Shown: positions 1-8,060 of the stretch, one piece after another
How positions within the stretch are numbered: position 1 is the stretch's first letter
Layout of the letters: each line of letters starts with the position of its first letter
DNA from: a virus
DNA: 23,914 bases
IMG/VR virus record: IMGVR_UViG_3300032931_000315
Coordinates: 1 to 23,914 of that record
Reading direction: 5' to 3' (one strand)
Notes under the pieces: generated by a model
The model's database searches: none
The model's input: only the letters and a program-made list of their open reading frames with translations
What the model was told of the DNA's origin: nothing
Position numbers and translations under genes: made by a program

Positions 1-1785
1 CGCTATCGCTGAGGCGAGCTCGGAAGCGATTTGACGCTTATTGGCTCGAAGCCATTGATTCGTGTTGGCGGCGTCGATGGCGCTGACGTTGAACTGGATG
101 ATCACCGGCACCGGAGACGGCGATGAGATTTCGCTGTTGGAATTGCGACCCGGCCGGCTGATGACTTCGTCATCCTGGGCAATAATCGCTGTTTCGCCGG
201 GCCGAAGATCGTGGAATCGCGGTGCGTTCTCGAAGATGGAGCTATCGACCCACCGACGCTCGCTGATATCCCCGATTCGCCCGCCGACGTGTGCTACAGT
301 TGCCGGCGTTGCTGGATTCAAAATAGAACCAGCGAAACTTGTGACTGCCGTTTCGAGAGGTTTCGTTATAAAGGCTTTCCACATAGCCATCTCTATGGTC
401 CGACCCAAAGACAAAAATGCCTGCTCAGTAGTTTTGGCCTCGAACCGCATATCCTCGAACATCTTGCCGAATCCCTGGCCAATCGTTTGGGCCATATCCG
501 CCAAAGTTTCAGCCTTTTCGAGCCGATCCAGTTCCATCCGAAAGGACGCCGTCGCCGCAATCGCCTGCTGAGTGTTGGCCCCATATCTCGCCGCCGCTTC
601 GGCCTGGAAATCCACCAGCATCTTTGCCTGCTGGCGAGGCTCGTTAAGCCGACCGGTCAGGGCAATCTCTTCCTGTACCTGCCGCCGCAATGCCTCCATG
701 CGCTTATCGGCGGTTTTCGCTTCTACTTCCTGAGATATCTCCGACAGTTTGCCCTGATATTCCCGCTCAGCCTGTCCCCTCATTACGTCGAGATTGGGTA
801 GAATCATTCTCTTTGCTTCGAGGTCGGCAATTTGGCTTTCTATCTCGGCTGTGGATTTCGGGGCTCTTCCCATCGAGCCGAAACCGCCGAAGGCCATGCC
901 TCTCGGAGTTTTGGCTAATTTTTCCAACCCGGCAATCTGCTGGTCTATGGCGGCGTTGTATTTCTTGATCGCCTCAACTTCGATGCCGAGGGCGTCAATC
1001 TCTTTGAGTCTGTCTTCGTAACCGAATTGAGCCTGGAGATCAGCGGCTCCTTCTTTACCCGCCGCCTGCAAGGCCAGTGACCGCTCCAGGCTTTCTCGGA
1101 CCTTCTCCATCCCCTTGTAGAGATCATTGGATTTAGCCGCTATTTCCTGGGCGGCCGCCAAGCCGCTCAATTCGTGGGCCAGGCCTTCAGCGCTCTTGGC
1201 CAGGCGGTTGATGACGGGTAACCCGGAAAGAAAGGCGTCGAACATGCTTTCGCCGGTCCGCTGGGCCTTGAGCATGGCTGTCGCTGTGTCAGTTATTGAG
1301 TTGATCGCATAGGTATAAACACCCAGTCTAAAAACGGACTTGGCGAGTGCCATTGTTTTGTTGACCGATTGAGCGCCGTATTGCTCCATGATCTTCGACC
1401 GCTCCGCCGTTTCGGTCCTATTGATCAGGGTCAGCATAGACTCATTCTTCTGCCACGTGACGCGGAGGTTTGAAAAATAGTCGCCATGCTGTTTGAGGGC
1501 GGTCTCCAGACCGGTATGCGTCGCGGCGAAGAGCCGGTCCTGCAGGTTCCCGGCCGTTTCGAATTGGGCCTTGACCTGAGTGAGGGCGCTGGTATCGAAG
1601 CCGGCGAATTGGAACTGCCCCGCTATCTTCTGCTGCATGGCGGTCTGGGCTTTATCAATCTCCAGGGCCATAGCGCCGACGTCGGACCGGATCCTCCCGA
1701 TGTCCTGTTTGAACGAAGCGATTCCCTCGGCCGCCTTGTTGCGGGCGAGGAGCTCCAGAACGATTCTGCGGGTCAAGTCGGCCAT
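1..1785 (-). CDS. Tail tape measure protein, C-terminus cut by window edge
   Basis: A stop-free frame runs from ATG at 1785 to the left edge, giving 595 codons with the 3' end missing. The product is rich in alanine, glutamate, lysine and glutamine, and long helical stretches predominate. A glycine-rich insert (MAFGGFGSMGR) lies near the middle. The visible end has the pattern PRFHDLRPGETAIIAQDDEV, which resembles the C-terminal segment of lambda gpH-like tape measure proteins. Such proteins set tail length and act during DNA ejection. At roughly 0.15 nm per residue, 595 residues would give a tail of about 90 nm or slightly more (inference). The start codon has no clear ribosome binding site; the leader is repeat sequence. 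Unusually, the gene is about 6.8 kb downstream of the chaperone gene, which normally precedes it directly. A minor tail protein of another type is the alternative. Confidence 0.8.
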   Translation of the reverse strand, partial: MADLTRRIVLELLARNKAAEGIASFKQDIGRIRSDVGAMALEIDKAQTAMQQKIAGQFQFAGFDTSALTQVKAQFETAGNLQDRLFAATHTGLETALKQHGDYFSNLRVTWQKNESMLTLINRTETAERSKIMEQYGAQSVNKTMALAKSVFRLGVYTYAINSITDTATAMLKAQRTGESMFDAFLSGLPVINRLAKSAEGLAHELSGLAAAQEIAAKSNDLYKGMEKVRESLERSLALQAAGKEGAADLQAQFGYEDRLKEIDALGIEVEAIKKYNAAIDQQIAGLEKLAKTPRGMAFGGFGSMGRAPKSTAEIESQIADLEAKRMILPNLDVMRGQAEREYQGKLSEISQEVEAKTADKRMEALRRQVQEEIALTGRLNEPRQQAKMLVDFQAEAAARYGANTQQAIAATASFRMELDRLEKAETLADMAQTIGQGFGKMFEDMRFEAKTTEQAFLSLGRTIEMAMWKAFITKPLETAVTSFAGSILNPATPATVAHVGGRIGDISERRWVDSSIFENAPRFHDLRPGETAIIAQDDEVISRPGRNSNSEISSPSPVPVIIQFNVSAIDAANTNQWLRANKRQIASELASAIA

Positions 1786-1793
1786 AAGTTTTA

Positions 1794-1857
1794 GCCACGA
1801 AAAGGCACAAGATTCGCAAAATAATTCTGTGCTTTTTGAGCTTCTTTGCGGCTATCC
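1794..1857. repeat. Dispersed repeat, copy A (gene junction)
   Basis: This AT-rich stretch between the tail-terminator paralogue and the tape measure gene is nearly identical over about 60 bases to 2388-2450. Shared phrases are AAAAGGCACAAGATTC, CAAAATAATT and TTTGAGCTTCTTTGCGG. It occupies almost the whole spacer and forms the leader of the tape measure gene. Confidence 0.85.
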
Positions 1858-1867
1858 ATTTTCTGTT

Positions 1868-2377
1868 TCATAAACAATATTTCGTTACGACCGTGACTTC
1901 GGCCACTTCGAATCCCGTGCCCGGCAGGAACCGGACCGTGGGACAGTCGATCGTCAAGGCGAGGCCGTCGCAGGCCAGGCCGCCGACGTTGCCGGCCAGA
2001 ACTAATCGACGAATCGTCTCGGCGATCCGGCTGAGCACCGTATCGACGGATGTTAATTCGGGCAGGCTGCGAATGACGCCGTACAATTTGAAGATCGCCG
2101 TTACAAACCGGTTCGGGTCCGTCGTCTCGGTCTTGACCCGCTCTTCCACGCCGCAGAGAAAAACGTCCGCATGAAGAAAGTGCGAGTCGGCATGATCGTT
2201 GATATCGGGCCGAACGATCCGCAGTGTCAGCGTCTCATCGGGATCCTTCTGGCCATCGAGGGCGTTAGCGATCCAGTCGGCGATCCCGCTCAGCGGCGCC
2301 GGCCAGAACTGCTGAGGCCAGAAGCCCTCAGGAAAGAAGTCCTGCGGAAAGAACGTGTTGTCAAATTCATTTGCCAT
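1868..2377 (-). CDS. Second tail-terminator-like protein (gpU-position paralogue)
   Basis: This 169-residue protein is a paralogue of the product of 9820-10293. Both share an IADWIANALDG-type start, a TLTLR..RP segment, YG.IR.LP, a segment like IRRLVLAGN.GG.AC.GLA, and IDCP near the C-terminus. The other copy sits where lambda-like phages encode tail completion/terminator proteins, so a role in closing the tail or joining another ring is inferred. This copy has an extra N-terminal stretch at residues 9-28 made of four pentapeptides of the form F(F/W)Pxx. It lies between the fibre-like block and the tape measure gene. No strong ribosome binding site precedes the ATG. Sequence divergence suggests an old duplication or separate acquisition and not a recent copy. 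Confidence 0.6.
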   Translation of the reverse strand: MANEFDNTFFPQDFFPEGFWPQQFWPAPLSGIADWIANALDGQKDPDETLTLRIVRPDINDHADSHFLHADVFLCGVEERVKTETTDPNRFVTAIFKLYGVIRSLPELTSVDTVLSRIAETIRRLVLAGNVGGLACDGLALTIDCPTVRFLPGTGFEVAEVTVVTKYCL

Positions 2378-2387
2378 TTTTTAGATA

Positions 2388-2485
2388 GCCACTAAAAGGC
2401 ACAAGATTCACAAAATAATTATGTGTTTTTTGAGCTTCTTTGCGGCCATTGACTTTGTGTTTATTCGTGTTCATTCGTGGTTAAT
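2388..2485. repeat. Dispersed repeats, copy B plus GTGTTTATTCGTG-type unit
   Basis: Bases 2388-2450 repeat copy A at 1794-1857. Bases about 2454-2485 are a second unit containing GTGTTTATTCGTGTTCATTC followed by GTGGTTAAT, also present at 10336-10360 and 11175-11203. The TAA stop of the 380-residue gene (2481-2483) is part of the second unit. Confidence 0.85.
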
Positions 2486-3623
2486 TTCCATCCCTCGTCG
2501 TCACTGCCGTGCGGTTGCCTTTGCTATCGACCGTGACTTTCAGCCGGTCCTTCGTATCTCCGATGTCCCGGAACGTGATACTTGTCGTTCCTCCGCCCGA
2601 GCTCTTGCCCGTCATGACGCTCAGGAACAATCGCAACGCCTGGCGGAGCGTCACCGTGCCTTCGACCACCTCATCATGGACCGCGTCGGCGATGGCCGCG
2701 TTATCGACCGTGATAGAGGCAAAACCCACGTCCATTTCCGCCTTCGTCGGCGGATCGTAAGTCGCCAGTGCCGCCGCGACGGCCGCTTCAACCTGGGCGG
2801 AGGATAGATCGTTTTGATCGTTGATCAATGCGTCCGTGATGATATGCAGCGACGCCGCGGTGCCCGCCGGGTCCGGCACGACCAGGGCCGTAATCTGGTT
2901 CGGCAGCGTGGTCCCGGTGTCTTCGAGTATGGCATCAATGAGCAGATCGAGCCTGCCGCCGTTCGTCCAGTCGGTTTGAAGCTCGTTCGTATCGGCCAAA
3001 ACCAAAGTTAGATTCGGGTCCAACTGCTGCACTTCACCGCCGAAGCTGGCCTCGATGGTATAGGTGGCCATCAGGGCGTTCCAGATAGCCGCAGCGTGTT
3101 CGGCGTCGGTATCGTAGGCTGAGGTATCAGCCAGAATCGCCGTGAAGTTCGGGTCCCATTCCTGCGAGTATGAGACCAGGGTATTGAGGTCCGTCGAGTT
3201 GGAGTCGATTTCGGCCCGGATTTCTTCTTTGGTCGGCATATCTGAGAAGTTGGCCGGCGTCCAGATCGTGCCCGACCAATTGCCGTATTCCTGCCAGATA
3301 GCCGGGTCGGTATCCGCCGGGGAGCCGCCCGCCTGCTGGTGACTTACGATGGTGTAGTAGCCCGCCGCGATATTGGTGTCCATTGTGCCGACGAACATTC
3401 CGCCGCTCTTATTCGTCAGGGCAATGTCATAGTCGGCGGCCGTCCGTGCCCCCGTGCCCCACGCCTCAAACACCGAGCCTACCGGATACCAGACTTGACC
3501 GCTGGCGTTTCGTATCACGCCAAAGCACGTCGTGGCCCCGGCGTTGAAAGAGCGAATCTCGTTAGCCCCGAATGCTGGCCGCAAAAATGCACAAAAAGCA
3601 CAAAAAATCAAAAATCGTTTCAT
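2481..3623 (-). CDS. Phage fibre/baseplate-type protein with signal peptide
   Basis: The 380-residue product begins with a short basic end, a hydrophobic core (FLIFCAFCAFL) and a likely signal peptidase site after AFG, so export by Sec is predicted. The body has a beta-rich N-terminal domain, two similar segments (DPNFTAILADTSAYDTD and DPNLTLVLADTNELQTD), and a C-terminal module with LRQALRLFLSV, TGKSSGGG, FRDIGDTKDR and GNRTAVT. I recognise that C-terminal pattern as common in siphophage tail-fibre or receptor-binding proteins. The start overlaps the upstream stop by one base (TAATG), showing translational coupling. The signal peptide sits oddly with a virion role because tail parts assemble in the cytoplasm. 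The first codons resemble the repeat family of copies A and B. The virion role is inferred from the C-terminal module and position. Confidence 0.65.
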   Translation of the reverse strand: MKRFLIFCAFCAFLRPAFGANEIRSFNAGATTCFGVIRNASGQVWYPVGSVFEAWGTGARTAADYDIALTNKSGGMFVGTMDTNIAAGYYTIVSHQQAGGSPADTDPAIWQEYGNWSGTIWTPANFSDMPTKEEIRAEIDSNSTDLNTLVSYSQEWDPNFTAILADTSAYDTDAEHAAAIWNALMATYTIEASFGGEVQQLDPNLTLVLADTNELQTDWTNGGRLDLLIDAILEDTGTTLPNQITALVVPDPAGTAASLHIITDALINDQNDLSSAQVEAAVAAALATYDPPTKAEMDVGFASITVDNAAIADAVHDEVVEGTVTLRQALRLFLSVMTGKSSGGGTTSITFRDIGDTKDRLKVTVDSKGNRTAVTTRDGN

Positions 3624-5326
3624 TAGAAGTTCCCCATATAGACGGCCGCACCGCCGCCGCCCACCGCCGCTGCGTTGTCATCCTGATCCACACCGATATT
3701 CATCATATAGCCCCCAGTGACGCCTTCGTTGGCTCCGATTTGCATACCCGCGTCAAGACAGGGCGAGCCTGCCTGCAAGGTAAAATCCCCGGCGGCAGGG
3801 TTGGTCAAAAGTGGGTCGGCTGTAATATCGTTCGGGCCTTTGGAAACCAGATTCACGTCTGTAGTGTTATTCCAACAATTAAAGTCCCAGAGGTTGATAG
3901 GAGTCGCAGTAGTCCAGGAGGCCCCTGTCGTGCAACTGTCGATGATGTTATTGATGAAAACCAATAGAGATGCTGTTGTTCCTAAGATACCTGTTGTGCA
4001 ATTATAAATTGTACAGTTGAGGAGATAAATCTCGTTACTGCCGGCAACAGACACGCCTGTTGTACAGGTATCGGCAATACACGAATTTATACGAACCGCC
4101 GTACTCGTACTCATCCCATATCCGGTTACACTATCATGCGCGTAACATCCAATAAGACAAATGTTGTCGTTTACAATGAATGCAGTTCCGTTCGTGCTAA
4201 TCCCCTCGCATAAAAAGGCTTTGGAATTATTTCCCAGATTAAACGCAGTGTAAGCTGAAGCCGAAGTATTCTGCGATTTACAGTTGACTACAACCGAAAG
4301 CACGAAGGACACTCCGCTTGTTTGGGCAGACGTAAATCGCAGATTCTTAACTATTGAATAATATCCAAAAGACATTATACGTGTCGAGCAGGCAAACAAA
4401 GGCCGGTCCGTTCCGACGGCCGTATCATTGCGGGCGGCGGTGTATCCGATCCATTTAATAGGCAAAACTACCGTGCCATTTAAGGCTTGTACAATATTTT
4501 CGCCGGGCGTATATGTTCCTGCCGCTACATGAACCGTGTTGCCCGCAACCATCGCCTCGGTAAAATCATCATCAAGCGTTCCACCGATGAGAAAAGCCCC
4601 GCCAACCGCCCCGACTCCCACTGACATATTTCCTACGCTTCCACATGCCCGGTCAACCGTAACGGTATTGCCATTCGTGTAGGCCGTGATTTCGTACCAT
4701 CCCGCAATGTCGTTTGTCCCGGAGGTGATGTGGATGATATTACCCACCATTAACGCTGTGAATCCGCCCGTCACACTCGTCAGCGTCAACCACCCGGACG
4801 CCGATGTTGCGGCCAAGTCAGTCAGACTCAACTGAGCCGCCGCCTGCTGCGTGTAATCGTAGCCTCCGCCATTGCCTATCTGTACGAAACCAGTATTCTT
4901 TGTGTCCGGGTCTGCACCAGCGTCTAAACGGACATAGACGGTCGAATATCCGAGAGTATCGTTATCGCCCCAGTCCCACTGTCCGGCGGTCAGACTGCCC
5001 AGCGTGCCATTGCTGTCCAGATTGAACGTGCCGTCCGTCGTGGCACACTTGGCTTCAGTCAAAGAAGGATTGCCGCCCGCCGCTGTCTGACAGTAATACT
5101 CGTTCGTCCCTGAACCGGAGGCCGTCCATTTATACGTTGCACTGACCAAAGACAGCCATCGAAAACCGCCGCCGTTCGTCTGTGCCCCGCCGGTCCGAAC
5201 TTCCCAAATTGTATTGGCGTTCAGTTCGGCTCGAACCGAACCACAGAGTAGGCAAAGAACCAAACCGCAGATGAACGCGGATAGACGCCGATTTTTGTGT
5301 TGATTCGTGTTCATTTGTCGTTTCAT
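3623..5326 (-). CDS. Beta-helix tailspike-like protein with signal peptide
   Basis: The 567-residue product has a basic N-terminus, a hydrophobic core (residues about 16-30, LSAFICGLVLCLLCG) and an AxA-like cleavage site (SVRA before E). After this come a threonine- and glycine-rich domain and then regularly spaced short strands with asparagine and cysteine ladders (for example SCIADTCTTGV, NCTIYNCTTGI, NNIIDSCTTGA). These indicate a right-handed parallel beta-helix as in tailspikes and pectate-lyase-like proteins. The end includes SPCLDAG and a glycine-rich tail. The ATG at 5326 is one base past the upstream stop and has GGAGAG about eight bases before it, so this start is favoured over the inner ATG four codons on. 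Much of the signal-peptide coding sequence is repeat-derived. No catalytic residues could be assigned. Surface-polysaccharide binding is inferred. Confidence 0.7.
   Translation of the reverse strand: MKRQMNTNQHKNRRLSAFICGLVLCLLCGSVRAELNANTIWEVRTGGAQTNGGGFRWLSLVSATYKWTASGSGTNEYYCQTAAGGNPSLTEAKCATTDGTFNLDSNGTLGSLTAGQWDWGDNDTLGYSTVYVRLDAGADPDTKNTGFVQIGNGGGYDYTQQAAAQLSLTDLAATSASGWLTLTSVTGGFTALMVGNIIHITSGTNDIAGWYEITAYTNGNTVTVDRACGSVGNMSVGVGAVGGAFLIGGTLDDDFTEAMVAGNTVHVAAGTYTPGENIVQALNGTVVLPIKWIGYTAARNDTAVGTDRPLFACSTRIMSFGYYSIVKNLRFTSAQTSGVSFVLSVVVNCKSQNTSASAYTAFNLGNNSKAFLCEGISTNGTAFIVNDNICLIGCYAHDSVTGYGMSTSTAVRINSCIADTCTTGVSVAGSNEIYLLNCTIYNCTTGILGTTASLLVFINNIIDSCTTGASWTTATPINLWDFNCWNNTTDVNLVSKGPNDITADPLLTNPAAGDFTLQAGSPCLDAGMQIGANEGVTGGYMMNIGVDQDDNAAAVGGGGAAVYMGNF
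5240..5322. repeat. Dispersed repeat inside the 5' coding end of the spike gene
   Basis: The plus-strand phrases ACCACAGAG, AAACCGCAGATGAACGCGGAT and GTGTTGATTCGTGTTCATT match, in the same order and orientation, the spacer repeat at 10297-10360. Here the sequence is translated on the minus strand as roughly residues 5-28 of the 567-residue protein, covering the basic N-terminus and hydrophobic core. Confidence 0.75.
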
Positions 5327-5327
5327 T

Positions 5328-7940
5328 TCAACTCTCCGGGATGTAATAGTTGACGATAACGCTCCAAACCGTCAGGGTATCCGTCGGATCAGCGTCGATC
5401 AGGACGTAGAGAATATGCGCCGTAGGAATAACACCGCTGGTCAAATCCGAATTGGCCATGTTTGTCTCATTGGCATTGCCCGTCGTCGTATCCAGAACAT
5501 CGACCAGCACCGGATTCGCACCGGGAAATGCACCGTTGCCCAAGGCATCGCAATAGTACAGATTCGCGTTCAGCTCCGTCGTCGGGTCCGCCTTCGAGCA
5601 GTCCACGTACCACGACGTGATCACGATCCCATTGGGAAACACTGAGGCCCCCCGATCCATATCGAGAAGCTGCCACTCGGCGTCCACGTCCCACGCCCCG
5701 GCCAGGTCTCCGTGAAACTGCATCGAATGGACCAGGGGAACAGATTTTTCAACGCCGTCGTAAACCACCAGCTGCTTATTGGTACTATCGACGGCAATCT
5801 GACCCGCCACACCTAAAGTCACGTCGCCTGCGGTGTTGGCTATCTCGAACGTCGTCGCCCCGCCGAAGTCATAGACGCCCGTGCCACTGTCGCCATTGTT
5901 CAGAAGAAAATCGTCGTCCACGTCGAAATCGGCATCGGTCAGAGTTAAATGATCCCCCGCCGTATAAAGACCATCTGCTGAAATCGTTGCTGTTGACAAT
6001 GTCAGATTCATGGTTGTCGTATCTGATACAGCCAATACCTGTTCTGCACTCAGCGTACCGTTCGCAGCCAATACTACATACTGAGCGTTCGCTGGTGCTT
6101 CGCCGCCCGTTGAGAGCATCTTGAATTGAATCCTGATCTGCCGCCAGCGGGGATCGACCTTGCCGTCGCCTTGCTTGCCGACAATTCGCAACCAGACATC
6201 CGCGTTCGCCCCTGCTACCAATTCCGCCCAGGAGCCGACTTTGACACCCGTACCCGCACCCACGGCACATTCTCCAGCCGCCGCCGTGTCCGCTGCCTGG
6301 TACGTCACGTTGTCCGTCGAATACTGAAGATTGAAATCTGCCGTAGAGTATCCAGCCAACGTCTGATTGACAACGATCCTGTAGTGCGTACCGTAGGTCA
6401 AATCAAGTTTGAGCCTGGAACTGGTACTGCCGAAGAGTTCCGTCACCGCCGCCGGCATGTTCGTCCACGCCGCATCGACCGTACCGGAACTATAGACATC
6501 GACATCGCTGACGGCCGCATTGACCGCGCCTCCGCCGCCTGTTACCGTTTGAGCCATCCACTGAGAGGTTGCCGCATCCCAGGCCAAAGCCTGATCGTCA
6601 CTGGGCGTCGGTGCGTTCACATCAGCGATATCATCCAAGACCGATCCTGTTTTGTTCACCGCTATCCAGTCCACTTTATCCGCCGTGGAAATCGTATCGA
6701 GTTTACTGTCGGCTATCGAACCTGCCAGCATGGCGTTCGTGACACCAAGTGCTTTGACTTGCAGCGCATTGGTTGCAATCTCGATAGACGAACCATCGAC
6801 GTTGACCTCGAGTTCGTTGCCCGTCAGTCCTATGGCCCCTGCCGCCAAAAGGTCGGCCCTGATGTCTGCCCCAGAGAGTTCGACACCCAAAGACGCAGTA
6901 TAAGTCCCTGAGTTTGTCAGGTATGTATAGACCAAGTCATTCGTATTCAGGACGGGGTTGAGTGTAATCTGAACAAACTGATAGCCGTCATTGGCCGTTC
7001 CCTCCGTGATGAAGGTATAAGTGCCTTCCTGTACCTCCGCTGAAGCGTCGTAATCCGTCGCCCTCGTGGGTGCGCCCGATGCGTTCACGGTGTAGATGCC
7101 ATTGGTCGTCGCGTCGGCCTGGTCTTTGATGAGAATCCTATTGCCGGTAGCCAACTCAACGCCGTCGATGGTATCGCCATTCTCGAAGTCGGTAGCCAAA
7201 GTCGCTGCTGCCGTGGTCGCTATCCGGCAGGCCAGCTTGACTTCCAGGCTCTGAGCGAACGCATCGACGTAGGCTTTGTGGACCGCCTGATATGCCGTCG
7301 TGGGCGAAGAAGAGGGCAGAATCGGAAAAGAACTGAACGTTTTGATTCCCGCCACAGTCTCATTGCCGGTCAAAGCAACGGCCCCGGCCTGAGCCGCCGT
7401 GACGCTATGAGGATTCGCCGTCGAGGCCAAATGGGTGTCAATCACCGTGTGGGCATTCGAGCCTACACCAGAGAGATCGCTGTGAGCCAGAACCGCATCG
7501 ACGTAATCGCTTCCGTTGGCCCTGAGAACCTTTCCGTCGGTATAGGGTGTCCCGCTTAATGTCACGTCAAGTAAAGCATCCAGTGTCGTAGCTCCGCCCC
7601 CTCCGCCCGTCAAGTCTGTCTCAAGGCCGGCATCGTCAAGAATATAAAACCGGCTTGTTCCGGCGCCGTCGTCTTTGGCATAAACTCGAAGGATGTTCGG
7701 ATCGGGCGTGGCCGGCGTCGCAATCTCGCTATATTGCCCATAGCCAGTATGAAGAACATTCACAAACCCCGGCGAATCGCCCGTGCCAAGTCCAAGAGTA
7801 GTCTGTGCCGTTCCCTGAGTCTCATCATTCAAGAGCGTCCTGATGAAAATGGAAATGTAGGGCAGGATGGCCGAACCTTGCGCCCAGACCACCCCGGCAA
7901 GAACCGCCACCAGAACGAGAATCAGAAGGATTCGTTTCAT
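5328..7940 (-). CDS. Large phage tail-fibre-like protein with signal peptide
   Basis: About 870 residues. The N-terminus (MKRILLILVLVAVLAGVVWA before Q) is a clear Sec-type signal peptide. Next come phage fibre-type motifs: TANPHSVTAAQAGAVALTGN, ETVAGIKTFSSFPILPSSSP, AYQAVHKAYVDAFAQSLEVK, and a segment like ATGNRILIKDQADATTNGIY followed by PTRATDYD. These are known from tail-fibre shafts. Alanine/threonine/glycine-rich repeats follow, then a C-terminal beta-rich domain. The ATG at 7940 is preferred over the in-frame TTG at 7946, as TTG has no ribosome binding site; the ATG also lacks a strong one. It is followed after one base by the spike gene, so they form one operon. A receptor-binding or shaft role is inferred. 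The signal peptide is unexpected for a cytoplasmically assembled tail. Confidence 0.75.
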   Translation of the reverse strand: MKRILLILVLVAVLAGVVWAQGSAILPYISIFIRTLLNDETQGTAQTTLGLGTGDSPGFVNVLHTGYGQYSEIATPATPDPNILRVYAKDDGAGTSRFYILDDAGLETDLTGGGGGATTLDALLDVTLSGTPYTDGKVLRANGSDYVDAVLAHSDLSGVGSNAHTVIDTHLASTANPHSVTAAQAGAVALTGNETVAGIKTFSSFPILPSSSPTTAYQAVHKAYVDAFAQSLEVKLACRIATTAAATLATDFENGDTIDGVELATGNRILIKDQADATTNGIYTVNASGAPTRATDYDASAEVQEGTYTFITEGTANDGYQFVQITLNPVLNTNDLVYTYLTNSGTYTASLGVELSGADIRADLLAAGAIGLTGNELEVNVDGSSIEIATNALQVKALGVTNAMLAGSIADSKLDTISTADKVDWIAVNKTGSVLDDIADVNAPTPSDDQALAWDAATSQWMAQTVTGGGGAVNAAVSDVDVYSSGTVDAAWTNMPAAVTELFGSTSSRLKLDLTYGTHYRIVVNQTLAGYSTADFNLQYSTDNVTYQAADTAAAGECAVGAGTGVKVGSWAELVAGANADVWLRIVGKQGDGKVDPRWRQIRIQFKMLSTGGEAPANAQYVVLAANGTLSAEQVLAVSDTTTMNLTLSTATISADGLYTAGDHLTLTDADFDVDDDFLLNNGDSGTGVYDFGGATTFEIANTAGDVTLGVAGQIAVDSTNKQLVVYDGVEKSVPLVHSMQFHGDLAGAWDVDAEWQLLDMDRGASVFPNGIVITSWYVDCSKADPTTELNANLYYCDALGNGAFPGANPVLVDVLDTTTGNANETNMANSDLTSGVIPTAHILYVLIDADPTDTLTVWSVIVNYYIPES

Positions 7941-7953
7941 TTTCAAATTTTTA

Positions 7954-8026
7954 GACGGGATTACAGAATTTTTCTTTTGACAGGATTGACAAGATGAAAT
8001 TATCCTGTTTTTCCTGTTATCCCGTC
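7954..8026. repeat. Large nested inverted repeat in spacer
   Basis: The outer arms are GACGGGATTACAG (7954-7966) and CTGTTATCCCGTC (8014-8026), complementary except for one position. Inner arms are ACAGGAT (7980-7986) and ATCCTGT (8002-8008). The phrases CCTGTT and CCTGTCC recur around it. It fills most of the spacer between the 170-residue gene and the fibre gene. It has no adjacent T tract typical of a terminator and resembles a dispersed chromosomal repeat. Confidence 0.7.
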
Positions 8027-8060
8027 CAAATCTCCGAGCCTGTTCATCCTGTCCAAAAGT

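Noticed and set aside
6126-6911. Plus-strand frame of 261 codons opposite the fibre gene
   Set aside because: Arg-rich shadow of Ala/Thr/Gly-rich fibre codons, without any domain.
7941-7946. TTG start of the large fibre gene
   Set aside because: No ribosome binding site; the ATG at 7940 gives the same signal peptide with a normal start codon.
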